From Lytechinus pictus (taxonomy: Eukaryota; Echinodermata; Echinoidea; Temnopleuroida; Toxopneustidae), in assembly GCF_037042905.1 (NCBI RefSeq), contig NC_087253.1:8420501-8484500 (forward strand): DNA of 64,000 nt, read 5' to 3'. Both the position numbers and the translations under genes were made by a program. Shown here piece after piece: positions 46,281 through 58,639 of the stretch; positions within the stretch are counted from its first letter, which is position 1; every line of letters starts with the position of its first letter. The notes beneath the pieces were generated by a model. It made no database searches. It saw only the letters and a program-made list of their open reading frames with translations, and was not told the DNA's origin.

Positions 46281-47948
46281 TACACTGTTGGTCATAAAGG
46301 TGGAATAAAATATTTTTGAATAAAAATCGACAGTTTTGTTGGTATTTGAAAGGCTACGCGTAGACAAAATGGTAATTGAGTGATTGCATAATGTTTCCCC
46401 ATTACACAGGTGACATTATAACATGAGAAATTTGGATTACGTAATAAATTCTTTTGTTGTAGACTATAAAAGCCTATGCATATGATATTATGTCCCTTTC
46501 CCTGATTGAGCACTCTGTATAAGAAGGTTGCATTTTTTTGAGTTCCTTGTACCGTTTGAAATAAAAATCGGTAGAGACGTTCCCTGGACTATGCCTGGTC
46601 CAACGGCAACAGCAGCACGCGAGAGAGTGGTAGCACTGCGACAGGAGGGCTACAAGCAGACTGATATCGCAGAAGTCCTAGGGATATCACAGAGTGCAGT
46701 CTCTAAGATCCTGAAACGTCAACGTGAGGCGGGGAATGTGCGGCCACGGAAATCTCCAGGACGTCCCAGATTGACCACAAGAAGAGATGATCGCCAACTG
46801 TTGAATTTCAGCCGCAGAAACCGGAAATTGTCCACGAGCGTCTTCGTCGCTTGTGGAGGAGATATCTTGGGATCAACGTTTCCTGGTCAATCGTTAATCG
46901 CAGATTGCTCCAACATGGTTACCGAGCACGACGGTTGACCAAATGTCCACGCCTGTCTGTTCGCCACAGAGTAACTCGTCTTCTTTGGGCTAGGGAGCAC
47001 AGAAGGCTTCATCCAGGACATTGGCAACATGTGGTCTTGACGGACGAGAGCCGGTTCATCCTTGACCGAAAGGATGGGAGACAACGAGTTCGTCGATTAG
47101 CCGGGGAAAACCTTCGCGATGAATGTATCCACGAGACGACTCAAGGCGGAGGCGGCTCAGTGATGATATTGGCCGGCATCCATTATGGAGGGAAAACGCC
47201 ACTGGTGGTTCCGGACGGAAACGTCAACGCCGCCCCTACAGGGATATCTTGGAGTTCCACTGTCTTCCATATGCAAGACGAGTGTATGGGCACAATTTCC
47301 GACTGCAGGATGACAACGCTAGACCGCACAGGGCCGCTGCAGTAAGGGAATTTCTGGAGGCACAGGGCGTCGTACAGTTGCCATGGCCAGCTTGTTCGCC
47401 GGATATGAACCCCATAGAGCATGCATGGGATGCCCTAGGCCGAGCCATCAACGACAGAGAGGTCATTCCTCAAAATCTGCAGGAGTTGGCAGATGCTCTG
47501 AGGGAAGAATGGGACGCTATGCCTGTTGACGTCATCAACAAGCTAGTGGACAGCATGTCACGACGTCTGTATGCGCTGGTTCGTGCCAGGGGTGGACATA
47601 CCCGATACTAGTGACTGATTAAGAACAATTACTTAAGTTTGATGCAAATTTGTCCATGAAATCACACACAAAAAAGTCATCTGGAAAACTGAGAGAGATT
47701 GAAAATAAATATATCATGATCCTTTAATTTACTGTATATTGTCGTCATTGTTGTTCTATGCTCATGACATCCATCGTTTAGGACATAAACTTGTAAAATA
47801 TCACTGTCAAACGTGTGTAAAAGGCAGAATAATAAAGTAAAGTGGTTATCATGCACCATAAATGCCATATTCAAATCATGTTGTAATAAATACGCTGTGA
47901 AAATTTGGTGGAAAAAAATATTCCAACTTTATGACCAACATACAGTAT
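46281..47948 (+). mobile_element. Tc1/mariner transposon, about 1.67 kb, defective
   Basis: Both ends carry TTGGTCATAAAGNTGGAATA in opposite orientation (46287-46306 and 47919-47938), and TA dinucleotides flank the tips. Between them lies a DD34E transposase reading frame broken by two frameshifts (46591-47611). About 300 bp of non-coding DNA on each side separates the gene from the ends. The right-hand tip has a few extra bases compared with the left. It is an old, non-autonomous copy. Confidence 0.9.
46591..47611 (+). pseudogene. Tc1-like DD34E transposase, two frameshifts
   Basis: It starts at ATG 46591 (M-P-G-P-T-A-T-A-A-R-E-R). Domains in order: a helix-turn-helix (Y-K-Q-T-D-I-A-E-V-L-G-I-S-Q-S-A-V-S-K-I), then the G-R-P-R linker typical of Tc1 proteins, the second DNA-binding half, and the catalytic core. 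Catalytic residues: D in V-V-L-T-D-E-S-R-F (about 47040), D in L-Q-D-D-N-A-R-P-H (about 47310), and E in D-M-N-P-I-E-H-A-W-D (about 47415). There are 34 residues between the second D and the E. The frame changes near 46833 (about codon 81) and near 47232, and ends at TAG 47609. Cut-and-paste activity is not expected. Confidence 0.93.
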
Positions 47949-48364
47949 AATTATATGCAAAAAGGAAACAATCATAATAGATATAAAGATGTATTTGTGA
48001 AAGTGGATATAAAAATGAAAGTTTACACAAATTGTTAACCTAGTCCTCTAGAATGGAAAACCTTAGAAAGATCAAAAGTTTGTACAGGTTTCTGATTATT
48101 CAAATAACACGCACACATAACGCACCCACACCCACTCATGGTACACATTAACGATAATCTATTTAGAAGTGAGTAGCATAAGTAAAAACTCGCTGTCTCT
48201 TCGATAGAACCTAAAACAATGACACAGTAGTGCATAATGTTAAACGATTCCTTGAATTATACCAATTAAGGTGTCTAAAAGCGTGGGATAATAACTGAGA
48301 CAAAACATTTGGGTAATGATATTTGATACATAGGCGTGTGCAATGATAATGAATATGATATAAT

Positions 48365-49695
48365 CAGTTTTCGTCTGGTTTGGCCAGACAATGTCCGTAG
48401 ACATGTTGCACACTTGATTGTAGACGTGAGACTAATATGGAATCGTATCTACATTGGAACTATGGGCTCATCTAGGTGAGATATGAACATACTCCAATTG
48501 AGTATTATTAATCAGATCTGATTTGGGAAGACTAATATATGTAGAACTGCCGTAGACTTATATGCTGACGTAAGTCAGAAATGGAATCATGATGAATACA
48601 TGACAATGCAAACCATATCTTAATGAGATAATTTTATGAACACACTATGATTTATTGAATATCATTGTTCAGGTTAATTAGAACTATTACTACTTTTACT
48701 GCTGCTGCTGCTGGTGGTGGTACTTCTGCTTCTCCTCCTCCTCCTTCTTTTTCATCTTCTTCTTCTTCTTCTCCTTCTCCTTCTTCTCCTTCTTCTTCTT
48801 CTTCTTCTTCTTCTTCTTCTCCTTCTTCTTCTTATTATTTTTTTTCTTTTTACTACTACTACTACTACTTCTACTAAAAGAATTATAATCCTAATAATTT
48901 TGTACAGTTGCTCCTAAAATACGAACAGCTTTTTGAAACACATACCAGGTATGGTTTAGGAAGACCAATGTCCGTAGACCTGTCGTAGAATTGACATTGA
49001 GATTGGATCTTTTCATGACAACCGTAATCCGATCTAGATGAGCTATGGGCACGCTACAACTAAATATAATTGATCAGATCATGTTTGGTAAGACTAATAG
49101 CCATATACCTGTCGTACATTGAATGTTGACATAAGTACGAGATGGAATCTTGTCTACATGACAACCCTAACCTAATCTAAGTTAGACATGAACACACCCA
49201 TTAAATATAATTGATCAGGTCTCGTTTGGGAAGACTAATGTCTGACTGTAATGTACGTTCGAAAATGAGACGAAATCTTGTGCACATGACAACCCTAATG
49301 AAATTTACTGATCTGGGTGATATAAGAACACACTGAAATTGAAAATTATCAATCAGGATTGATTTGGCAAGACTAATGTTCGTAGACAAAGAAGGAATTT
49401 CTTCTAAATGACGACCCTAACCTAATCTAGGTAAAATATGTTGTTATTACCATTGTTACTTTTATGGTAATTGATATTCTTGTTATAACTAATAATATAT
49501 TAATAATCAAAACAGCAATAATAATAACATTTATAACTATAATAATAATAATAATAATGATAATAATGAAAATACAAATAATGATAACCAATCTATATGA
49601 TATATGAACACACTACTTTTAATATCCTTTTTTAAAGTCTGGTTTGACAAAACAATGCTCGTAGACCTTTCGGAAAATGATCAATTTTATAATAG
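48365..49695 (+). repeat. Diverged minisatellite, about 139-bp unit, interrupted
   Basis: The block GG-AAGACTAATGTCCGTAGAC recurs in varied form at about 48380, 48524, 48958, 49089, 49227, 49366 and 49644. Each is followed by a TGGAATCTTGTCTACATGAC-like block, CCCTAACCTAATCTA and ATGAACACACTA, then AATTGATCAG. Intervals between clean neighbours are 131-144 bp. Microsatellites at 48690-48870 and 49440-49590 have grown inside the array. Confidence 0.88.
48690..48875 (+). repeat. (CTG), (CTT) and (CTA) trinucleotide tracts
   Basis: CTGCTGCTGCTGG is followed by a long (CTT)n tract at 48750-48832 and (CTA)n at about 48853-48870. Ser- and Leu-rich frames here are artefacts. Confidence 0.95.
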
Positions 49696-49699
49696 AAAT

Positions 49700-52260
49700 A
49701 AGGAGTGGAGGAGAGAAAGAAGATGAGAAAGTTATGAAATATTATAGTTTGTATGAATGTATGAAAGTTGGATGTCTAATGACTTAAGTTAGAATTAAAG
49801 AAGGTATGTGCGTTTGGAGATGAATGTTACAGTGATATTTACAGCGTTTTGATTTGCACCTTTATTATTTGATTTTGTATTCATATTTCAATATAATTTT
49901 AGGTGTGGGAATGCGTGCATGGTTACAGGGTATTCTGGTTGTGGGTGCAGGGAGGGGGTGGGGGGACAAACGCTTTATCATGGAGTTACAATATTAAGAT
50001 TTCTGATGCTGATCGACTTCGTTCTCCCCTTTCTTCTTCCTCCTACCCAATTCCTCCTCTCCATTTTCTGTATCGTCACTTTAACCAACATTTGACCCCT
50101 ACCAAATCTTTAGACGGATTTTAATCCTTTGAAAAAATAATAGGCTCTTTGCATTTTTGAGCTTGATGTTCGCCACTGGCTCTCACGTAAGAAGTGATCT
50201 AAACAAGTCTGAAGATTGCAGTAATAATTGCTAAATCATTATCCCCTCTGCTTCGCCGTTGCTCCTGTAAAAAAATAGATATGCCTACCAACTGCATGCA
50301 TGTGTTTTATCCATGTCAAACTACCTTTCGTTTTTATAACCAAAGAAGTGTTTATTTATCAAGGGGTTGCAAGACACTAGCTCACCTTGATTGCATGTAA
50401 CTCAATAACATAATATTGGTCAGATTCTACACCTTCTTAAATTTGCCATGTTTATATGTCGGAATATTCCATTACGATCCTGGAGGGGGCATTATCCTGC
50501 GATCACGTTCTCACGATTGTTTGGTAAATCACACTGCTGTCACAAAGGAGCGTTCGTAGAACAAGCAATATTTGGAGATGGGTATCTTAAGCGAGTAAGG
50601 CATTTGTGAGAAGGTGGGGTAGGGGGCGTTAAAAAGTGCACTTGGTTATGATTAAGTAAATAGTCGGGTATAGTCGAGTGGACATGTAGAATAATTAAGC
50701 GATGGAAAATAAAAGAAAATGAAAGCGAGGGGGTGGGGGTCGGTAGATTGGCTTTAATGCGCAATGTAATACGTTCCTGATCTTGACTGATGTTTTAAAG
50801 AGAAAGAACGAGGGGTGGGTGGTAACATATCCACTTACCATGCTTACTCTTGGACTTCCTGTCTGTCTATCTCTCACTCGCATTTTAGCCCTTTGTCTCA
50901 TACATATACACAACAAACTTTTTGTTTATTCTGTCACAACCTCATGACTAAAAAATGTTTTTAGTTTAATGTAATGTCCCTAATATTTGGGTCTATTATT
51001 TTCTTGATACCTACATGTAATTCATAACATCACATTTTCCTAGACTTCAGGTTCGTGCCATTAGAAACATCCAAACGGTAAATGGTTATTTGTATAATTT
51101 CCTTTTGAATGATAATGACCAAAGGTGAAATGAGTAGATAACGTCAAAAGAACCCTCTTTTGCATACCGACCAGGGTGTGCATATAGGTAAATTTGTTTT
51201 GTTATTAAGGAGAACTGTAAAATGTATTTTTTTAAATTGCACCAAATTTTGATATTTTTGCTTATTAGAATGTCCACCTCCTCCTTTTTTCTTCAAAGTC
51301 AATTTTTTGTTGGAATGGGCTTGTCATTTTAAGTGATGGCGGGATTATACGTATATACTGTGTAATATCATTACACGTATAACACCATCTTCATTACAAC
51401 TAAACGTCTAAAACATGGGAAAAGTATAGTATATAGAAATACCGTGAGAGAGAGAGAGAGCTACATGTCATCTTTGGCTGGTTTACCAAATTAATACTGA
51501 ACATGTTTATCCATTTCGCCTCATTATTATGACGATGATTACTCCATCATTATACACCATGGATAAGTATTTTTAAATTCAAATAGTTGAAGCAAAAGAA
51601 GGCAAATAAGTCATTAAAACGCTTTCCCATCAGTGTGTGATTAGATTCTCAAGGTGTTATCACCTTGTATCCAGCAATGCTTGTTTTCTCAAATGGATGA
51701 ATTGGACAAGTAAAATTAAAAGAAGCATCACTATTGGAAGCTTAAATTGCGTAGCGAGATCCATTAATTGGAAATTTGGTATGGAGGGGGTAATCTTAAG
51801 TGATGCAATTTTCTCCCAGTTGAATTGGAAATATTATACACTTACAAAACCTCGTATTATCTATTGTTTTCTTCTCTTTCCGACTTTCTCATTTCTTTAT
51901 CTTTACTTTCTCTCTGAACACCCACTGCTCAATGAAAAAGCACGGCACTTCAAATTATATTGAAAGTTATGACATGAAAACAGATATTGGCTTCGTTTTA
52001 AAATGTTAGAATGGGCACGATAAGTAAAAGAAGCGGAGACGGATAAATACAGTACCAACCATATGACATCAATTGAAGATATCATATAATAATTCTGTAA
52101 TTTTATATCTTATTTTAAAATGAATATTGACTGTATCAAACGCAGTTTGTTGAGTCAGAATAAATGCGATGTTATTTTTATGATGATGGAAAAGTTAAAC
52201 CCAATCATCAATTGTTATTAATTATTATTGAAGTGTGATCTACATGTTTTGTCTATTCTG
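49700..52260. other. Non-coding stretch, no gene recognised
   Basis: AT-rich with occasional G or C runs (49948-49967) and a short (GA)n at 51446-51460. Frames up to 108 codons have no domain. Confidence 0.5.
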
Positions 52261-52271
52261 TACTAAACCAA

Positions 52272-52545
52272 GCAGCACTAGTGTACCTACGGGGGGGGGG
52301 GGGCAGAGGGGGCAGTCTACCCCCCCTGACGAGCCACAACCCATGCAAAGGACGTATCCCTGCCCCCCTGACGAGCTTGAAAGACCTTCTTTGCCCCCCT
52401 CCCCCTGACGAGCTTGAAGACCTTTATTGCCCCCCTGACGAGCTTGAAGCTTTTTTTTTTTTTTTTTTTTTTGCTTGTCAATTTTTTTAGTGGACGGTTT
52501 TGCCCCCCCCCCCTGTGGAAAATCCTAGGTACGCCACTGCCAAGC
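52272..52545 (+). mobile_element. Short element with TACG(T/C)-CACTG tips and CCCCCTGACGAGC units
   Basis: Left tip CACTAGTGTACCTACG and right tip (complement of CTAGGTACGCCACTG) are inverted. The interior has four copies of CCCCCTGACGAGC(T/C), spaced 35-50 bp. It also has G, T and C runs. The right tip resembles the ends of the 33879-34997 element and of 60845-60975. Confidence 0.75.
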
Positions 52546-52896
52546 AGTTTAACATGTGGGAGTAGGTCCGATACGACGCAATCATGAAAATCGTATTACT
52601 TGTTCACGCGACTACTTCAGAACCGATACCAGAATTTCGATCGTACAAGCGACCGAAGCAAGTGAGAAAAAATAATACGCAAAGAAAAAATAGAGGATAA
52701 TCAAATATTGTGGCCCATTTTACAAAATCGATCTCGTTCAATGAAATGCAATAATTTCTTTCTTTCAGGGGGGGGGGCATATGTGTTACATTCTTAACCC
52801 TTTTTGGTGGAGGTGTGGGATGTTACCCTGGGTAAGCCCCGATGTATTTAGACCTACCCTTTACAGCGTTACATTATTGGATGATTCCATACGACG

Positions 52897-55280
52897 TGTC
52901 GTACGGGACATTAAGAGAACATTTGACAGTTTTTTGACAAGAAAAACACTAAATATTCCAGTAACTAAAGGTGATCATCAAGTACTACCAGAGTGTTAGG
53001 AAAACCAAGACTTAACATGACTTGAATTCACATCCTGTATAATACAGATTTAAAATATTAATGTGTCGTACGGACGCAGAAAAAGTTGTTTTTTTAGAAA
53101 CCTTAAGTTTATTCTCTAAAGTCTGGGAGTTGGACAAATAATTTTCATAAAAACTGAACTCAAATTGATATTCAGTTACCCCAAAACAAACACATCTATG
53201 AAAGAAAGCAAAATAAACATTCATAAATAAATAAAGCAAATTACAATTTTCGAGAAGATTGTGGCGTATGGGACACTCAAAATGTGTCGTACGGGACATC
53301 TCTAAATTGAAGCCAAACTTTCTTGCTTTATGTGTCTTTGACTTCTTCAATCACTTTATTTGGCTGATGATAATGATAATCCTATCAAACTAAAGATATT
53401 CATTATGTTAGAAACCGCTATTGACTGAATATTTATGTCAATATATCATAAACAAAATAATGTGTCGTATTGGACATTGTGTGTTGTACAGGCAATTGCG
53501 TATTGTACTGGACAGCCTGAATAAAACAATGAACTTTTTATCAATCAGAAGGGAAGCATTGCCCCTAAATTCTTCATTTTTAATGAAAAGCCTTTTAATA
53601 AGTAGTCATTCAGGACAATGTAATTAAGTATCCTCAATATATACAATCAGGAGCAATATATTATCATTGTTTTCATGATGGGAAATGTACACTAGTTCAG
53701 ATCATTTTTACGAGCTGAAAAAACTATAGGTTTAGTGAATTAATTGATGATTTCCAATACACTATTTAAACAATGATTGAATGAAACTGTTTGTTTAATT
53801 CTGGGGATAAAATGTTATGATTTTTCATATAAATTGTATATTTACAAGATATATGTCACAACTGTCACTTGTAATTCCACAAAATATTTTTTTCTAAAGA
53901 AATGCGATTCTACTTTTTCAAACCTTTCTGCATTTCATGAAACCATATGGTTTGTCTTATTTTCCATATTTTTTTTAACAACACGGTTTGTCTTATTTTC
54001 CATATTTTTTACAACTTGAAAAAAAGTAAGGAGTTTCAATTCTGTGAATAAAAAATAGTGATTCTCAAGTCCAAATAGATGATTGATATGTAAATATATT
54101 TTTTTTACATCTTATAATAATTTCACATTAGCATGCAAGAGGGAGTCATCTTCAGGATAGGGGGAATCAATTATAAAGGTTTTCGTTTCATGCTCAATGA
54201 CACAGAAATTATCCTGCTCTGACCAGTGAAACTCACCAGTTTAGCTGAAGCGATTCACAAAAGAATACGCCTACATAAAGTCAATTAAAATGGTTAAAAT
54301 CACCTATTTCATGTTCTCTTGAGATAAAAAAGGGTACTTTTTTAGTTCACGTTATGTCAAATCAATTACTTAAATTAAAATAAGCCTACTATTTTGTAGT
54401 TTCTGAATCAGGATCCTGCAATTGAACGCAGTATATATTGTGTGTCGTACGGGACAACTTTTAATAGGACAATTATTGAAAAATGAAGGGCAGTAATTAG
54501 ATCTTTTTTTGTATTAAGAAGTTTTTATTTGTCAACAACTTCAATTCATACATGTGATATACAAAATAAAATACATACGTCAATACAATATTATCTTTAC
54601 AAATTAATATATGAATACATTGTAAACTCATATAGTTAACACTTTACATTTTCTCTTTTTTCCTTTAGTGTTACAATAAAACCCAATAAAACTCAACGTA
54701 CTCATTTTTTTTTCTAGTGTCAAAATATTCACAACATAACAAATTTTCCAAATACACAAAGCCAATCATTAATATAACCTAGTCGAATTGAAGCCATTAA
54801 CAAGGATTTTCCATAACCCCCCCCCCTCCCTCCCCACCTTGGCCTCATTCCTCAAATATTTCATATCCTCTAACAACATCAGCATCTGGCCCTGAACCCT
54901 CCCTCCCTACCACCCCCCCCCCCCTCCCGACCCTATGTTGTTATATAAAGGAGTTTGATAATAGCCAAGAAGCAAAAAAAAAAAAAAAAAGAAAGAAAAA
55001 AAAAAATAAAAAACACGGAAGCAAAACGTTACAAACCCCCTTCCAACCCAAAGCATGTGTCCCCCCTATCCTCTACACCTCCCCATAACCCCTCCCCCCT
55101 CCCATGCCCTTCGTCGTCACAACCTTCCCGTTCTACTCGTGTGGGGGGCGGAAAAAACATCTTCATGGGGTAGATCGATCACCCATGGGTCAAAGATAGA
55201 GAAACTGATATTGTGTAATTGCATCATCAAAAATAAAATTGTATGAATAACTTTGACATTTTCATGCGTCGTATGGGACA
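52897..55280 (+). repeat. Scattered TGTCGTACGGGACA motif
   Basis: Exact copies at 52897-52910, 53285-53298 and 54443-54456. Close variants at 53064 (one-base deletion), 53262 (TGGCGTATGGGACA), 53463 (TGTCGTATTGGACA), 53502 and 55267 (CGTCGTATGGGACA). The motif is nearly palindromic (TGTC-CGTACG core-GACA). The DNA between copies is AT-rich and not itself tandemly repeated. Meaning unknown. Confidence 0.85.
54815..55150 (+). repeat. C-rich and A-rich low-complexity blocks
   Basis: C runs at 54819-54830 and 54915-54927, poly-A at 54973-54990, then CCCCTCCC-rich sequence to 55145. Confidence 0.85.
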
Positions 55281-55343
55281 TTGCCAAAATAGGTTCGGAA
55301 AAATCAGGGCTGCCCCTCTTGTGGATCATGGAAATGTTGTAGA

Positions 55344-55535
55344 TATGACTGGGCGTTGTGGTGTGCGCCTGTAATCCAAGCTGTGTGGGGAAGTTACAAA
55401 TCGATGCAGAGGTTCGAGGTTCGAGCCCCGGTCACGTCTTTCGGATGGTGACGTTAAAGATCGGTCCCAGACGTAAATAATCATATCTGATTGATACACG
55501 TCTGACAAAACTCAAATACACACACATATTATTTG
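55344..55535 (+). mobile_element. SINE with a 7SL/Alu-like head
   Basis: The head TGACTGGGCGTTGTGGTGTG, then CGCCTGTAATCCAAGCTGTG and GGGGAAG, parallels the 5' Alu domain of 7SL RNA (GGGCG-GGTGGCGCG-GCCTGTAGTCCCAGCT). It is followed by a tRNA-type B box GGTTCGAGCCCCGG, and TGACTGGG can pair with CCCGGTCA. The body has CTTTCGGATGGTGACGTTAA and GATCGGTCCCAGACG, ending in a CA-rich tail at about 55512-55530. Whether the head is truly 7SL-derived needs alignment. Confidence 0.6.
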
Positions 55536-57300
55536 GAACCATCAATGATACATTATTCCATTGACCTGCAATATTTTTAATCTTCTCATGCTTTGCCAAT
55601 AATCGTTTCAGGCAGTGTTTGTACTTGATTATTTAATTAGCAAAATTATTGAAAATTCAATTGTTTCCCCCAAAAAACAAAAATATATCTGACCTCACTT
55701 TTGGTTAAAACTCATAATTTTCATAAAATTTTGGTATCATAGTAAAATATTACACTACTTATGACTTATTGAAAGCATGTTGAAATTTATGATATTTTTG
55801 AAGTTCTAGTGTGGAATCGCCCTATTGTGGACGTTAAAGCAATCCCTTAGCAGAGACATCCCTCTTCTTTCAAAAGGGGGGGGTGGGGCGTTTGGGGGTA
55901 TGAAATCATATCTTCCTATCCAGGGCAAGATATGTCTGCAAAGTGGTCTGGAATTATGCCCAAATTGAATCATTACTCTATTTACGACTGGGATATTTCT
56001 CTCTTTTTTGTCTTCCAAAAGAGCTATATCTAGTAATTTCGTTCGCTTTCGCCTTCCTCGCTGCGTGCCACTCGCAGTGAACGTGTATCTAGCGCTCGAC
56101 TCACCCGTGCCGCTACCCGTAGGCGAGTGGGATGGAAGAGATCGGCTGATCGTGATTTTCCATTAGGGCGGGCTCCCCGCCTGAGGGTTCACTATCGATC
56201 CCTTAAGGTTTCGATTCCAATTTTAATGTGTGTACACACATGTTCGACCCCCAAGGGAGCGATCGATTTAATCGTCATGTAATTCCACGGCTTGACTGTG
56301 CGATCGACCGCTTCAATGTTCATTGCAAGTATATGAGGGTAAAAGGAGGCGGATTCTAGGCAAAGAATGTGATTAGAACTCGAGCAAATAATGCCAAAAT
56401 GTTGTTGAGACATGAGACACTATTTGTGAGTAAAAAGAAAAGAAAATGTAATGCGTCACTACAAAAGAAAATGAGATATTGTTTCGGTTTGTTCGGGATT
56501 ATTATGTTTATTTTTCCCTTCTGACCAAAGCCTTAGTGCGTATCTAGGTATCAATATTTCCCTCTATTTATTTAGTCAACTAATATATAATTCATTCATT
56601 CATTTCATCAATAATACACTTTTTTAATATTCAAATAGTTTTGTTGTTTGTGTGTGGCGGTGTATGAAGTGAGTTGATAATTAAAAATAGTAATAGGAAA
56701 TTTTATGTGCCCCCGAAGAAAAAAAACAATAACACCTCCCCAAGTGCCCCCTAGCCAGGCAAACAGGGACAGAAACATTTTGAAAGTTGATTATGGGTGA
56801 ATATCCATTTTTAGATGCGACAAATTTTTTGGCTTATCTCTTTTGAAACTACATGACCCAAAAAAAAAAATTCACATTTGATGTCAAAGTATTAATAAAA
56901 CAAGCATAGAACAAGTGACTGCTGAATTCATGTACGTAAATGTGAGGTAGCCTCCTGATCAAATACTAATTTCAACTAGAATGAAACACAAACAGTTGAA
57001 GAAAAAAAAAGAACAAGCACTAATGCATAAATACGATAACAAAAGGATCCCCCCAAAAAAAATATATTGCACATAATCAGCGGGGTCCGTGTGGTATAGG
57101 CAACCTATTTTATCGACGATTAATCCATTGTCATCTCAACCTTATTCTCCGCAATGACCGAGATCAACTAAAAGTGATTGATTTAAATGTGATTACTCCC
57201 ACAATCCCCTGCGGGGAGACTTCCGGCCTATATCAATTCCGTGCTCAAAAGCCGTTCAGCTATAACCTCTTTTTATGCTTTTACTCAATTGATCATTTAA
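55536..57300. other. Non-coding stretch with one GC-richer island
   Basis: At about 56030-56250 the sequence is more GC-rich (GCGTGCCACTCGCAGTGAAC; CGAGTGGGATGGAAGAG). It contains no open frame with splice signals. The rest is AT-rich. Nothing identifiable. Confidence 0.4.
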
Positions 57301-57369
57301 ACTGCTACTTTTTTTTTTTTTAATCATCGTCATAGATTTTATCGTCTTCACCGTCAATATTGTCGACAA

Positions 57370-57590
57370 CAGCATGGTAATGATGGTGGTAGTGGTGATG
57401 ATGATGATGATGATAATGATAATGATCAGTGATGATGGTAGTGATGATGAAGATGATTATGGTGGTGGTGGTGGCGATGATGATGATGATGATGACTGAT
57501 GATGACTGTTGATGGTGGTGGTGGTGATGATGATGATGATGGTGATGGTTGATGACAATGATGACAATGAAAGTGGTCATCATCATGATG
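57370..57590 (+). repeat. Imperfect (GAT)n/(GGT)n tract
   Basis: About 200 bp of GATGATGATGATG, GGTGGTGGTGG and ATAATGATAATG units. A His-rich minus-strand frame of 104 codons is an artefact. Confidence 0.93.
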
Positions 57591-57804
57591 AACGTCTTTA
57601 TCAACACCATGGGCATCTTGATCTTCACTGCCAAATTATTTTTAATTTATTTGTTATATACATATAAGACGAATGGTAAGAAAAATTACCCATAAGTCAT
57701 CCATTTAGTTATTCTTTTTCTTTGAGGAAGTTCATTGCATAATACGAACATTCCAGAATGGAATGTTGGTATGTAGGCATGAGGCGGAGTAATGACTTGT
57801 ATTT

Positions 57805-58632
57805 GAAGAGTTTAGTTGCAAAAGGGGTTAGGTCCACTTTGGACCATTCCAAGAAAAACCATGTTTTTTATTCTCACTTATTGCAATATTCTTATGAGAA
57901 ACTAAATTGTCATGATGTACTACACTATCATGTGAACATAAAATTGGGTATAAAATAAATCTATCTGTCTTCAATTTTTTTCTATATATTAAAAACAAAT
58001 TAACATTTTGGTCCTAACCACTTTGACATAACCCCTTTTGCAAGTAAACTGAAATGAATCCAATCTATTTTGATTAAAAAGTTATTTTTCTTTGCCACTT
58101 TCATTCACGTTTTCATTTGAATTTCAAATTGATTTTGGTATCATCAAAGTGATTAAAATTTAGAGGTTTAGAGACAGAAAACAATACAATTTATGAAAAA
58201 TGGACCTAACCCCTTTTGACAAATGAGTTCTTCAGAAGAGTTTAGTTGCAAAAGAGGTTAGGTCCACTCCAAGAAAATCATTTTGTTATTCTCCCATATT
58301 GCAATATTCTTATGCGAAACTGAATTATCATGATACCCTACCACGAGAACATAATATTGGGTATAAGAGAAATCTACCTGTCTTCACATTTTCTAAAGAT
58401 ATTTTTTTCCGAAAAAATTATGTGTGGACCTAACCCTTTTGCAACTAAACTGAAATGGACCTAACCCCTTTTGAAAAAAGTGATTTTACTTTGCCATTTT
58501 AGTTCATTTTTTAATAGGAATTTCAACCTTTCTTTGGTATCTTATAGAGCTACTAAAAATCTATACATTAAAACATAAAAATCTAATTTGATGAAAAATG
58601 GACCTAACCCCTTTTGCAAGTGAGCTCTTCAT
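57805..58632 (+). repeat. Two-copy 430-bp repeat with GGACCTAACCCC inverted motifs
   Basis: Both copies start GAAGAGTTTAGTTGCAAAAG (57805 and 58235) and run through TATTGCAATATTCTTATG, AATATTGGGTATAA-like, and TGCCAYTTTNRTTCA blocks. They close with ATGGACCTAACCCCTTTTG. GTTAGGTCC near each start and GGACCTAACCCCTTTTG near each end are inverted copies of one motif. A further direct copy or decayed copy lies in the middle of each unit. Confidence 0.88.
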
Positions 58633-58639
58633 TTGTGTC

